Part shown: positions 28,644-36,101 of the stretch, in pieces
Layout: every line of letters begins with the position of its first letter
How positions within the stretch are numbered: the stretch's first letter is position 1
Source of the DNA: Pseudomonadota bacterium
GTDB lineage: Bacteria; Pseudomonadota; Alphaproteobacteria; Rhizobiales; Phreatobacteraceae
Direction: 5' to 3'
NCBI GenBank assembly: GCA_020161695.1
Contig: JAIUOO010000010.1
Span: forward strand, 62,001 to 126,000
Length of the DNA: 64,000 bases
The notes under the pieces: model-generated
What the model saw: the letters and a program-made list of their open reading frames with translations, nothing else
What the model was told of the DNA's origin: nothing
Databases searched by the model: none
Position numbers and translations under genes: made by a program

Positions 28644-28672
28644 TTGCACTGGAATGTTGCACTGCACATAAT
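28644..28672 (+). promoter_or_regulatory. Promoter of ccr with tandem TTGCACTG repeats
   Basis: TTGCAC (28644-28649) and CATAAT (28667-28672) are 17 bp apart, 50 bp before the ccr start. TTGCACTG occurs twice, at 28644-28651 and 28657-28664, 13 bp apart, so one copy covers the -35 box and the other the spacer. This suits repressor or activator control. The rest of the 337 bp gap (28386-28722) holds no gene I can see. Confidence 0.65.
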
Positions 28673-28722
28673 CCGCCTCCCCACGCGCCCGGCCAAGAAG
28701 GCGCAGAACACGAGGTGACACC

Positions 28723-30003
28723 ATGGCAGCCGCTGCCCCCGCTCCCGCGTCCAAGCCGCTCAAGGACCTTTACGAGCTCGGCGAGGTCCCGCCGCTCGGC
28801 CATGTGCCGGCCAATATGTATGCCTGGGCTATCCGCAGGGATCGCCATGGCCCGCCGGAACAGTCGTTCAAGGTCGAGGTCGTGCCGACCTGGGAGCTCG
28901 GCGAGGAAGAGGTGCTGATCTACGTCATGGCCGGTGGCGTGAACTACAACGGCATCTGGGCTGGCCTCGGCCAGCCGATCTCGCCTTTCGACAGCCACAA
29001 GCAGCCTTTCCACATCGCCGGTTCCGATGCCTCGGGCATCGTCTGGGCCGTCGGCTCGAAGGTGAAGCGCTGGAAGGTCGGCGACGAGGTCATCGTCCAC
29101 TGCAACCAGGACGACGGCGACGACGAGGAATGCAATGGCGGCGACCCGATGTTCTCGTCGTCCCAGCGCATCTGGGGCTACGAGACGCCTGACGGCTCCT
29201 TCGCCCAGTTCTGCCGCGTCCAGTCGCGCCAGCTCATGGTCAAGCCGAAGCACCTGCCGTGGGAGGAGGCCGCCTGCTACACGCTGACGCTGGCCACCGC
29301 CTACCGCATGCTGTTCGGCCACCCCCCGCACACGCTGAAGCCGGGCGACAACGTGCTGGTCTGGGGCGCTTCGGGCGGCCTCGGCGTCTTCGCCGTGCAG
29401 CTCGTCGCGGCGGCCGGCGCCAATGCGATTGGCGTCATCTCGGACGAGAGCAAGCGCGACTATGTGATGCAGCTCGGCGCCAAGGGCGTGATCAACCGCA
29501 AGGACTTCAATTGCTGGGGCCAGATGCCCAAGGTGAATTCCGACGAATACACCGCCTGGACCAAGGAAGCCCGCAAGTTCGGCAAGGCGATCTGGGACAT
29601 TACCGGCAAGAAGGACGTCGACATCGTCTTCGAGCATCCGGGCGAGGCGACCTTCCCCGTCTCCTGCCTTGTGGTGAAGCGCGGCGGCATGGTGGTGTTC
29701 TGCGCCGGCACGTCGGGCTTCAACATCACGTTCGACGCCCGCTACGTGTGGATGCGGCAGAAGCGCATCCAGGGCTCGCACTTCGCCCATCTCAAGCAGG
29801 CCGCCGCCGCCAACCAGTTCGTACTGGACCGGCGGGTCGATCCCTGCATGAGCGAGCTGTTCCCGTGGGACAAGATTCCGGCCGCCCATGCCCTGATGCT
29901 CGCCAACAAGCACCAGCCCGGCAACATGGCCGTTCTCGTCAACTCGCCGCGACCGGGCCTGCGCACGCTCGACGACGTTATCGAGGCGACGGGCGGAGCG
30001 TGA
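28723..30003 (+). CDS. ccr: Crotonyl-CoA carboxylase/reductase
   Basis: The key enzyme of the ethylmalonyl-CoA pathway: it reduces crotonyl-CoA with NADPH and adds CO2 to give ethylmalonyl-CoA. The 426-residue protein is a zinc-independent medium-chain reductase: VMAGGVNYNGIWAGLGQP (with the conserved Asn-rich strip at 74-76), the insert HCNQDDGDDEECNGGDPMFSSSQRIWGYETPDGSFAQF that is diagnostic of Ccr, the NADPH fold VLVWGASGGLGVFAVQLV, and QGSHFAHLKQA near the C-terminus. The WGYE pair and the His in GSHF match positions known from structural work on the family to hold CO2. GAGGTG precedes the ATG. It is divergent from ecm. Its last 26 bp overlap the convergent acyltransferase gene. Confidence 0.97.
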   Translation: MAAAAPAPASKPLKDLYELGEVPPLGHVPANMYAWAIRRDRHGPPEQSFKVEVVPTWELGEEEVLIYVMAGGVNYNGIWAGLGQPISPFDSHKQPFHIAGSDASGIVWAVGSKVKRWKVGDEVIVHCNQDDGDDEECNGGDPMFSSSQRIWGYETPDGSFAQFCRVQSRQLMVKPKHLPWEEAACYTLTLATAYRMLFGHPPHTLKPGDNVLVWGASGGLGVFAVQLVAAAGANAIGVISDESKRDYVMQLGAKGVINRKDFNCWGQMPKVNSDEYTAWTKEARKFGKAIWDITGKKDVDIVFEHPGEATFPVSCLVVKRGGMVVFCAGTSGFNITFDARYVWMRQKRIQGSHFAHLKQAAAANQFVLDRRVDPCMSELFPWDKIPAAHALMLANKHQPGNMAVLVNSPRPGLRTLDDVIEATGGA

Positions 30004-31180
30004 GTTCCGTCCGGCGGCCTTTCTCCGGCGCTATGCCGAGGAAGGGCCGCAGCCAGGGGATTCGCCGCGCGGTCTCGTAGGCCGCGTAGCATCCGGCGAT
30101 CGTCGCGGCGATGACCACCGCGGCTTCGGCTGCCGCTGGCAATGCCAGCGGCTTCAGCCAGTGCGCGACCACGACGATGATGGTCTGGTGGACGATGTAC
30201 CAGCAGAACACCGCGCCGGCGGCGTAGCGCAGCAGCGGGCCGTCGCGGTGTTTCAGCCAGCGACGGGCAAAGCCGAGAATGGCGAGGATGAAACACCATT
30301 GGTCGAGGCCATAGGCCAGCGGCAGCATCTGCCGCAGCGACGCGCCGGGTGGCAGCGCGCGCAGCCAGACCAGCGACAGATAGGCCGTGAGGGCGAGAGC
30401 CAGCGCCGGCCAGCGGAGCCGCTCCGTCGCTTCGGCAAATGAGCTGGATCGCGCGACCAGAAAGCCGAACAGGAAGGCCGAGCCGTAGACCGCATGCGCG
30501 TAGAGGTCGTCGACCAGCGCATGGGTAACCGGAAAGCGCGGGAAGACGAAGGCGCGGAGCGCCGCGAGCGCGAGGGCCGGGCCAACCAGCAGGGCAAGCC
30601 CCGATAGCCGGTCCGCCTTTCGGGACACGGCCGTGAGGGTTGCTGGCGCGAGAGCGGCGACCGCCAGAAGCACCATGGTGTAGGCCCAGAGATAGACCAC
30701 GAACCACAGATGGTTCCAGGTCGGCAGGATCAGGCAGGCCTGCCGGCCGTTCTCGATCCGGCAGAAGCTCTGGTCGAAGGCGAGGTAGTGGCCGAACCAG
30801 AAGGTCCCGTAGCTGCCGGCAAAACCGAGTTTCTCCACGACCTCGGCGTAGGATTGCGGAGGCACCACGATTGCCATCCCGAAGGCGAGCGGCAGGAGCA
30901 GCCGCCACGAGCGCCGACCCGCGAGAGGGCCGGGCGACGTCTTGTCGAGCATGAAGCGCGTGGCGGCGCCGGAGACAAGGAACAGGATCGAGAGCCGCCA
31001 CGGGTTGAGCGCGATCATCAGCGTCTCGAGAGCGCGGCTCTCGTGGATGCTCTTCACATGGAAGCCCCATGACACATAGAGCATGCCGACATGGTAGAGG
31101 ATGAGCAGCGCGAAGGCCGCGACGCGGATCCAGTCGAGGTCGGAGCGTCGGGCTTCGGCGGGCATGGTCTGGTGGGGCAT
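29978..31180 (-). CDS. Membrane acyltransferase, acyltransferase family 3
   Basis: A 400-residue integral membrane protein of the family that O-acylates sugars and other envelope compounds (OatA, NodX, OpgC relatives). It begins with RRSDLDWIRVAAFALLILYHVGMLY, the classical first span with the D-W-R and catalytic H, and continues with about ten spans including NPWRLSILFLVSGAATRFML and WNHLWFVVYLWAY. The ATG at 31180 has AGGA upstream; an in-frame ATG at 31222 would add 14 residues. It is divergent from a membrane-bound LytTR regulator, 104 bp away, which may control it. The 3' end overlaps ccr by 26 bp in antisense. Confidence 0.88.
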   Translation of the reverse strand: MPHQTMPAEARRSDLDWIRVAAFALLILYHVGMLYVSWGFHVKSIHESRALETLMIALNPWRLSILFLVSGAATRFMLDKTSPGPLAGRRSWRLLLPLAFGMAIVVPPQSYAEVVEKLGFAGSYGTFWFGHYLAFDQSFCRIENGRQACLILPTWNHLWFVVYLWAYTMVLLAVAALAPATLTAVSRKADRLSGLALLVGPALALAALRAFVFPRFPVTHALVDDLYAHAVYGSAFLFGFLVARSSSFAEATERLRWPALALALTAYLSLVWLRALPPGASLRQMLPLAYGLDQWCFILAILGFARRWLKHRDGPLLRYAAGAVFCWYIVHQTIIVVVAHWLKPLALPAAAEAAVVIAATIAGCYAAYETARRIPWLRPFLGIAPEKGRRTELTLRPSPR

Positions 31181-31284
31181 GGGTCCTGTCCTCGTGTCCG
31201 GGCGGGATTTCGTCCTCGGCATTCACCGGGGTCGAGAGGGCAGGGGATGGAAGGCCGGGGCGCGGTGATGAGCAGGGCCGGGCG

Positions 31285-32175
31285 GTGACGAGCGGTGGCG
31301 ACAGCGTGACGGATGGCAGCCGGGAACAGCCGCCAGGCCTGCCGCTGCGCCTCGTCTATGGGTTGATCGCTCTGGGCACGGCGCTGACCTGTCTCGTCAA
31401 CGCCTTCTCGACCGCCCACGATCTCGCGCGGCTGGGGCGGCCGGCGCCGTTCTGGCAACCCTTCCTGTGGGAGGCGACCAGCGGCATCGTCGTCGTCGCG
31501 CTGGCGCCGCTGATCCGCTGGCTCTTCCGGCTGGGGCAACGGATGCAGGACCGCCCGGTACTGCTGTTCGCTGTCCATCTCGGCGGGGCGCTCGCCTTTT
31601 CCCTTGTTCATGTCGGCGGCATGGTTCTGTTGAGGAAGGCCGGCTATGCGGCTTTTTCGTCGGAGCCTTATGCCTTCGGGCCGGCGCTGGCCGGATTTCT
31701 CTACGAGTTGCGCAAGGACGTGCTCGTCTATGCGCTGATCGTCTCGGTGTTCTGGATGGCGGGGCGCCTTGGCGGCGGGCAGCCGGCGCCAGCGCCGGCT
31801 CCGGCCGAACCAGCCCCCGTGCCTGAGGCGATCTGGCTGCGCGACGGCACGGTCAGCGTCCGGGTCGCGCCGGGCGATATCGTCTGGGTGGCATCAGCCG
31901 GGAACTATGTCGAGTTCTGCCTCGTCTCCGGCGCGAAACATCTGATCCGCTCCACGCTGCAGGCGGAGGAGGAACGGCTGAGGCCGTTCGGCTTCGTCCG
32001 CATTCACCGCATGAGGCTGGCCAATTCCCGGCGCCTCAGGCGCATCGAGACGCGCGCCTCGGGCGATTTCGACATGGAGATGGATACCGGCGAGCGGCTG
32101 GGCGGCAGCCGGCGCTATCGCGCCGACGCCATGGCCATGCTGCGGCCGGGGGGCTTGATCGGCCCAGCGGCCTGA
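31285..32175 (+). CDS. Membrane-bound LytTR-domain transcriptional regulator
   Basis: A 296-residue one-component regulator tied to the inner membrane. Four hydrophobic segments fill residues 20-165 (LVYGLIALGTALTCLVNAF, FLWEATSGIVVVALAPLIRWLF, PVLLFAVHLGGALAFSLVHVGGMVL, DVLVYALIVSVFWMAG), a Pro/Ala linker (APAPAPAEPAPVPEA) follows, then a LytTR DNA-binding domain at about 180-290 with IVWVASAGNYVEF and FVRIHRMRLAN, the best-conserved strips. It starts with GTG at 31285. LytTR domains bind tandem direct repeats about 21 bp apart. It is divergent from a membrane acyltransferase, a gene pair that suggests a membrane-state signal acting on envelope acylation. Confidence 0.88.
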   Translation: MTSGGDSVTDGSREQPPGLPLRLVYGLIALGTALTCLVNAFSTAHDLARLGRPAPFWQPFLWEATSGIVVVALAPLIRWLFRLGQRMQDRPVLLFAVHLGGALAFSLVHVGGMVLLRKAGYAAFSSEPYAFGPALAGFLYELRKDVLVYALIVSVFWMAGRLGGGQPAPAPAPAEPAPVPEAIWLRDGTVSVRVAPGDIVWVASAGNYVEFCLVSGAKHLIRSTLQAEEERLRPFGFVRIHRMRLANSRRLRRIETRASGDFDMEMDTGERLGGSRRYRADAMAMLRPGGLIGPAA

Positions 32176-32481
32176 TCAGGCGGGCTGGGCGCCCTCGTAG
32201 CCTTCAATGACGATCGCATCCATCACCGCGCCGCCCTTCTGCTCGGCCTTGGCGGCCTGATATTCCGACGAATGCCAGCAAGCGAGCGCCTGATCGTAGC
32301 TCGGGAACTCGATGACGACGTTGCGCTGGCGCGCATTGCCGGCCAGAACCTCGAACTTGCCGCCACGGATGACGAAGCGACCGCCGAACTTGGCGAAGGC
32401 AATGCCGTTCTTGGCGACGTAGTTCTTGTAGGCCTCGGCGTCGTTCACATCGACGCGCGCGATCCAGTAGCCCTTGGGCAT
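32176..32481 (-). CDS. DUF1330 family protein
   Basis: A 101-residue ferredoxin-like (dimeric alpha-beta barrel) protein. The family pattern is complete: KGYWIARVDVNDAEAYKNYVAKNG, KFGGRFVIRGGKFEVLAGN, RNVVIEFPSYDQALACWHSSEYQAAK. No enzymatic function has been established for the family. The ATG at 32479-32481 follows GAGGAAAC. It is tail-to-tail with the LytTR gene, with no gap. Confidence 0.93.
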   Translation of the reverse strand: MPKGYWIARVDVNDAEAYKNYVAKNGIAFAKFGGRFVIRGGKFEVLAGNARQRNVVIEFPSYDQALACWHSSEYQAAKAEQKGGAVMDAIVIEGYEGAQPA

Positions 32482-32570
32482 GGTTGTTTCCTCCGAATGA
32501 GGCCGGCATCTTTGTCGGAGCCCTTCGCGGGTGCAAGCCGCGGGCTTCATGGCGCTCCCGGCGCAACCTC

Positions 32571-32599
32571 TTGCCCGCCGCCAGCTTCTCCTGTATAGG
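32571..32599 (+). promoter_or_regulatory. Candidate promoter of rpmI-rplT
   Basis: TTGCCC (32571-32576) and TATAGG (32594-32599) are 17 bp apart, giving a leader of about 130 nt. That leader has a hairpin TTCCGGGT/ACCCGGAA at 32680-32701 with a six-base loop and no T-run after it, 34 bp before rpmI. Confidence 0.5.
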
Positions 32600-32734
32600 C
32601 CCGCCCTTCGGATCGACCGGCTGATTAAGGGCTGCCGTGGCGATCCCGAAAGCTCGTTCCCGAGCCTTCAGAGACGTCCTTCCGGGTTTTCGGACCCGGA
32701 ACGCCAGGTGTCTCGCAACGATGAAGAGAGCCAA

Positions 32735-32935
32735 ATGCCCAAGATGAAGACGAAGTCGGGCGCCAAAAAGCGCTTCAAGATCACGGCGACCGGCAAGGTG
32801 ATGTACGCCCAGTCCGGCAAGCGCCACGGCATGATCAAGCGGTCGAACAAGCAGATCCGCGAGCATCGCGGAACCACTGCCCTGTTCGAGACCGATGCCT
32901 ACAACGTCAAGCGGTACTTCCTCCCGAACGGCTGA
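32735..32935 (+). CDS. rpmI: 50S ribosomal protein L35
   Basis: A 66-residue basic ribosomal protein with the full L35 pattern, [20 protein letters not shown] then [17 protein letters not shown]. Length is normal. It is followed 51 bp later by rplT. In many bacteria infC precedes these two; it does not here, as is usual in alphaproteobacteria. Confidence 0.99.
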   Translation: MPKMKTKSGAKKRFKITATGKVMYAQSGKRHGMIKRSNKQIREHRGTTALFETDAYNVKRYFLPNG

Positions 32936-32986
32936 TCGAAGCGTTCGATTTGGAAAATCCTATCAGATAGTTGAAAGAGATCAGCC

Positions 32987-33352
32987 ATGGCCCGCGTCAA
33001 AAGGGGCGTTACCGCCCACGCCAAGCATAAGAAAGTCATCAAGGCAGCCTCGGGTTTCCGCGGCCGCCGCAAGAACACGATCCGCGCCGCGAAGGCCGCC
33101 GTCGACAAGTCGCTGCAGTACGCGACGATCGCCCGCCGCCTGAAGAAGCGCAATTTCCGTTCGCTCTGGATCCAGCGCATCAACGCCGCGGTCCGCGAGC
33201 ACGGCCTCACCTATTCGCGTTTCATCTCCGGCCTGATCAGCGCTGGCATCCAGGTGGACCGCAAGGTCCTCTCGGATCTCGCCATCACTGCGCCGGAGGG
33301 TTTTGCGGCCTTGGTCGAAAAGGCCAAGGGATCGCTGCCGGCGAACGCCTGA
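32987..33352 (+). CDS. rplT: 50S ribosomal protein L20
   Basis: A 121-residue ribosomal protein, needed early in 50S assembly. The N-terminal basic tail ([30 protein letters not shown]) and the C-terminal globular part ([23 protein letters not shown]) match L20 closely. In enterobacteria L20 represses its own operon by binding a leader RNA; the hairpin upstream of rpmI could be a counterpart. An intrinsic terminator follows 27 bp after the stop. Confidence 0.99.
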   Translation: MARVKRGVTAHAKHKKVIKAASGFRGRRKNTIRAAKAAVDKSLQYATIARRLKKRNFRSLWIQRINAAVREHGLTYSRFISGLISAGIQVDRKVLSDLAITAPEGFAALVEKAKGSLPANA

Positions 33353-33379
33353 TCCTTCACTTCGGGATCACGACATTAG

Positions 33380-33417
33380 AGCCCGCGCGACCCTCCCCGA
33401 GGGTGGCGCGGGCTTTT
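33380..33417 (+). terminator. Intrinsic terminator of rpmI-rplT
   Basis: A long stem AGCCCGCGC/GCGCGGGCT continues, after one G-G mismatch, into ACCCTC/GAGGGT with a three-base loop, and TTTT follows. It separates the ribosomal genes from the Rieske gene. Confidence 0.88.
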
Positions 33418-33466
33418 CCGTTTCACGCCTGACCGCCGACGCGACGCCAGACAGCGCGGAGACATC

Positions 33467-34525
33467 ATGCAGGGCCTGACGGCACCGATCATCAAGGGAC
33501 TCTGGTACGTGGCGCTGAACGGCCGCGACCTGAAGTCGGGCAAGATGCAGCCGAAGAAGCTGCTGGGCGAGCCGATGCTGTTCGGCCGCACCGACGACGG
33601 TGCGGTCTTCGCCATCCGCGATGCCTGCCCGCACCGCGGCATCCCGCTGCGCTACGGCTCGTTCGACGGCCAGTCGATCCAGTGCTGCTATCACGGCTGG
33701 CGCTTCGACCGGACCGGAGCCTGCGTCGAGATTCCCTCGCTTCGCGAGGGCCAGCAGATGGATCTCACCAAGATCTGCACGCCATCCTATGCCTGCGTCG
33801 AGCGGCAGGGCATGGTCTGGGTCTTCGTGCCGCGCGCCGGCGAGACGCCGGCCGAGGCCGGCTTCCCCGAACCGCCGCTGATGCCGGATTTCGCCGCGGA
33901 TGCCGACCCGCGATTCCACTGCATGCTGCCGTTCCACTGCTCGATGGACCATGCCGCCTTCGGCCTGATGGACCCGACGCACGCGGCCTATGTCCACACC
34001 TCCTGGTGGTTCAAGAAGGGCGCGCGCAAGCTGCGGCCCAAGGAGAAGCACTTCGCTCCGTCCGAACTCGGCTGGTCGATGGTGCGCCACGAACTTCCAC
34101 CCCAGAACATCGCCTACAAGATTCTCGGCACGCCGGTGACGACCGAGATCAGCTACATGCTGCCGGGACTCCGGATCGAGAATATCCGTGGCTCGAAGAT
34201 GCAGGCGACCGGGCTCACCGCCATCACGCCGGTGGACGAGGGCGAGACCGAGGTCCACCAGTTCTTCTGGGTGTCCGCGGCCTGGATGTCGCTCGGCAAG
34301 CCGCTGTTCCAGCACCTCATGCGCGTCTTCCTCGACCAGGACCGGCGCGTGGTCGTGCAGCAGCGCGAGGGTCTCGTCCATGATCCCAAGCTCATGCTCA
34401 TCAACGACGCCGATACCCAGGCGCGCTGGTGGATGCGGGTGAAGGACGCCTTCGTGAAGGCTCAGGCCGACGGCAAGCCATTCGAGAACCCCATCCAGCC
34501 GATGACTCTCAGGTGGCGAAGCTGA
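33467..34525 (+). CDS. Rieske 2Fe-2S aromatic-ring-hydroxylating oxygenase
   Basis: A 352-residue oxygenase component. The N-terminal Rieske domain has Cys54-x-His56 (ACPHRG) and Cys73-x2-His76 (CCYHGW). The catalytic half shows the mononuclear iron motif in [17 protein letters not shown] near residues 165-182. Such enzymes use electrons from a reductase to hydroxylate or demethylate aromatic, steroid or betaine-like substrates; vanillate O-demethylase-like proteins are near relatives. GGAGA stands before the ATG. It sits between rplT (after a terminator) and pheS, with no reductase or ferredoxin gene nearby, so its partner is encoded elsewhere. Substrate unknown. Confidence 0.92.
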   Translation: MQGLTAPIIKGLWYVALNGRDLKSGKMQPKKLLGEPMLFGRTDDGAVFAIRDACPHRGIPLRYGSFDGQSIQCCYHGWRFDRTGACVEIPSLREGQQMDLTKICTPSYACVERQGMVWVFVPRAGETPAEAGFPEPPLMPDFAADADPRFHCMLPFHCSMDHAAFGLMDPTHAAYVHTSWWFKKGARKLRPKEKHFAPSELGWSMVRHELPPQNIAYKILGTPVTTEISYMLPGLRIENIRGSKMQATGLTAITPVDEGETEVHQFFWVSAAWMSLGKPLFQHLMRVFLDQDRRVVVQQREGLVHDPKLMLINDADTQARWWMRVKDAFVKAQADGKPFENPIQPMTLRWRS

Positions 34526-34589
34526 GCCGCTTGACCCGACCGCAGCCAATCGCCAAACGAAGCCACCCCACCTCCGCGTGTCCGAGCCG

Positions 34590-35672
34590 ATGACCGATCT
34601 TTCAACTCTCGAAACCGATCTCACCGCCCAGGTGGCCGCGGCCGCCGACGAGGCAGCGCTGGAAGCCGTGCGCGTCGCCGCGCTTGGCAAGAAGGGCTCC
34701 ATTTCGGCCCTGCTCGCCACCCTCGGCACCATGGCGCCCGACGAGCGCAAGACCGCCGGCGCGGCGATCAACCAGGTCAAGGACCGCGTCACGGAAGCCA
34801 TCGGCTCCCGGCGCGAGGTGCTGAAGGCCGCGGCGCTCGACGCGCGGCTCGCCTCCGAGACGGTGGACGTGACACTCCCCGTTCGCGAGAGCCCGACGGA
34901 AACGGGGCGCATCCACCCGATCAGCCAGGTGATGGACGAACTGACCGCCATCTTCGCGGATATGGGCTTCGCCATCGCCGAAGGTCCGGATATCGAGACC
35001 GACGACTTCAATTTCACCAAGCTGAACTTTCCCGAGGGCCATCCGGCCCGCGAGATGCACGACACGTTCTTCTTCAATCCGAAGGCGGACGGCGAGCGGC
35101 TGCTGCTGCGCACGCACACCTCGCCGGTGCAGGTGCGCACCATGCTCGGGCAGAAGCCGCCGATCCGCGTCATCTGCCCGGGCCGGACCTATCGCAACGA
35201 CAGCGACCAGACCCACACGCCGATGTTCCATCAGGTCGAGGGCCTCGTCATCGACAAGGGCAGCCATATCGGCCACCTGAAATGGATCCTCGAGGAGTTC
35301 TGCAAGGCCTTCTTCGAGGTCGACAGCGTCAAGATGCGCTTCCGCCCGTCGTTCTTCCCGTTCACCGAGCCGTCGATGGAAGTCGACATCCAGTGCAACC
35401 GGCAGGGCGGCGAGGTCCGTTTCGGCGAGGGCGAGGACTGGCTGGAGATTCTCGGCTGCGGCATGGTCCATCCGAACGTCATCCGCAATTGCGGCCTCGA
35501 TCCCGATGTCTATCAGGGCTTCGCCTGGGGCATGGGTATCGACCGCATTGCCATGCTGAAATACGGCATCAACGACCTGCGCCAGTTCTTCGAGGGCGAC
35601 GTTCGCTGGCTGTCGCATTACGGCTTCAAGCCGCTCGACCTGCCGACGCTGGCCGGCGGCCTGTCGAGCTGA
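34590..35672 (+). CDS. pheS: Phenylalanine-tRNA ligase alpha subunit
   Basis: Catalytic alpha subunit of the (alpha beta)2 enzyme, 360 residues. The N-terminal coiled coil ([19 protein letters not shown]) leads to the class II core with [26 protein letters not shown], motif 2 [17 protein letters not shown] and motif 3 [25 protein letters not shown]. The usual Ala near the Phe pocket cannot be checked without alignment. ATG 34590 was preferred to the in-frame GTG 34578, which would add only four residues. The beta subunit pheT follows after one interposed ASCH gene. Confidence 0.99.
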   Translation: MTDLSTLETDLTAQVAAAADEAALEAVRVAALGKKGSISALLATLGTMAPDERKTAGAAINQVKDRVTEAIGSRREVLKAAALDARLASETVDVTLPVRESPTETGRIHPISQVMDELTAIFADMGFAIAEGPDIETDDFNFTKLNFPEGHPAREMHDTFFFNPKADGERLLLRTHTSPVQVRTMLGQKPPIRVICPGRTYRNDSDQTHTPMFHQVEGLVIDKGSHIGHLKWILEEFCKAFFEVDSVKMRFRPSFFPFTEPSMEVDIQCNRQGGEVRFGEGEDWLEILGCGMVHPNVIRNCGLDPDVYQGFAWGMGIDRIAMLKYGINDLRQFFEGDVRWLSHYGFKPLDLPTLAGGLSS

Positions 35673-35681
35673 GCCGGCATC

Positions 35682-36101
35682 ATGAGCGGCGTGCCCGACA
35701 TCTATGGTGACGCTCCGCGCTGGGCCTTCGGCGACAGCCCGGAGCTTGCCGATGAACTGCTGGCGCTCGTGCTGAGCGGCGCCAAGCGGGCGACATGCGA
35801 TTCGCTGGCCTTCTGCGAGCAGAACATCATGCCGCGCGCCGGCGAGGTGAGTGTCGTTCTCGACGGTTCGGGCAAACCGGCCTGCGCCATCGAGACGACC
35901 GGCGTCGAGGTGATGCGGTTTGGCGAGGTCACCGCCGATATCGCCGCCGAGGAGGGGGAAGGAGACCTTTCGCTCGCCTACTGGCGTTCCGCACATCAAG
36001 CCTATTTCGAGCGTCAGGGCACGTTTGCCCGGGACATGCAGGTCGTCTGCGAGCGCTTCAGGCTCCTTCAGGTCTTCGAACATCCGGAAACAGTCCGATG
36101 A
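35682..36101 (+). CDS. ASCH-domain protein
   Basis: A 139-residue protein with the ASCH RNA-binding-like fold (related to PUA). The hallmarks are [19 protein letters not shown] near residue 26-45, [44 protein letters not shown] and the C-terminal [16 protein letters not shown]. Functions in the family are varied: some cleave N4-acetylcytidine, others are proposed RNA binders. It lies between pheS and pheT; the gap to pheS is 9 bp and its stop overlaps the pheT start by 4 bp (ATGA), so the three are almost certainly made from one message. Confidence 0.9.
   Translation: MSGVPDIYGDAPRWAFGDSPELADELLALVLSGAKRATCDSLAFCEQNIMPRAGEVSVVLDGSGKPACAIETTGVEVMRFGEVTADIAAEEGEGDLSLAYWRSAHQAYFERQGTFARDMQVVCERFRLLQVFEHPETVR

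Noticed and set aside
33368-35173. A 601-codon minus-strand open frame opposite the Rieske and pheS genes
   Set aside because: It spans two well-supported genes and the intrinsic terminator, and its sequence is low-complexity.
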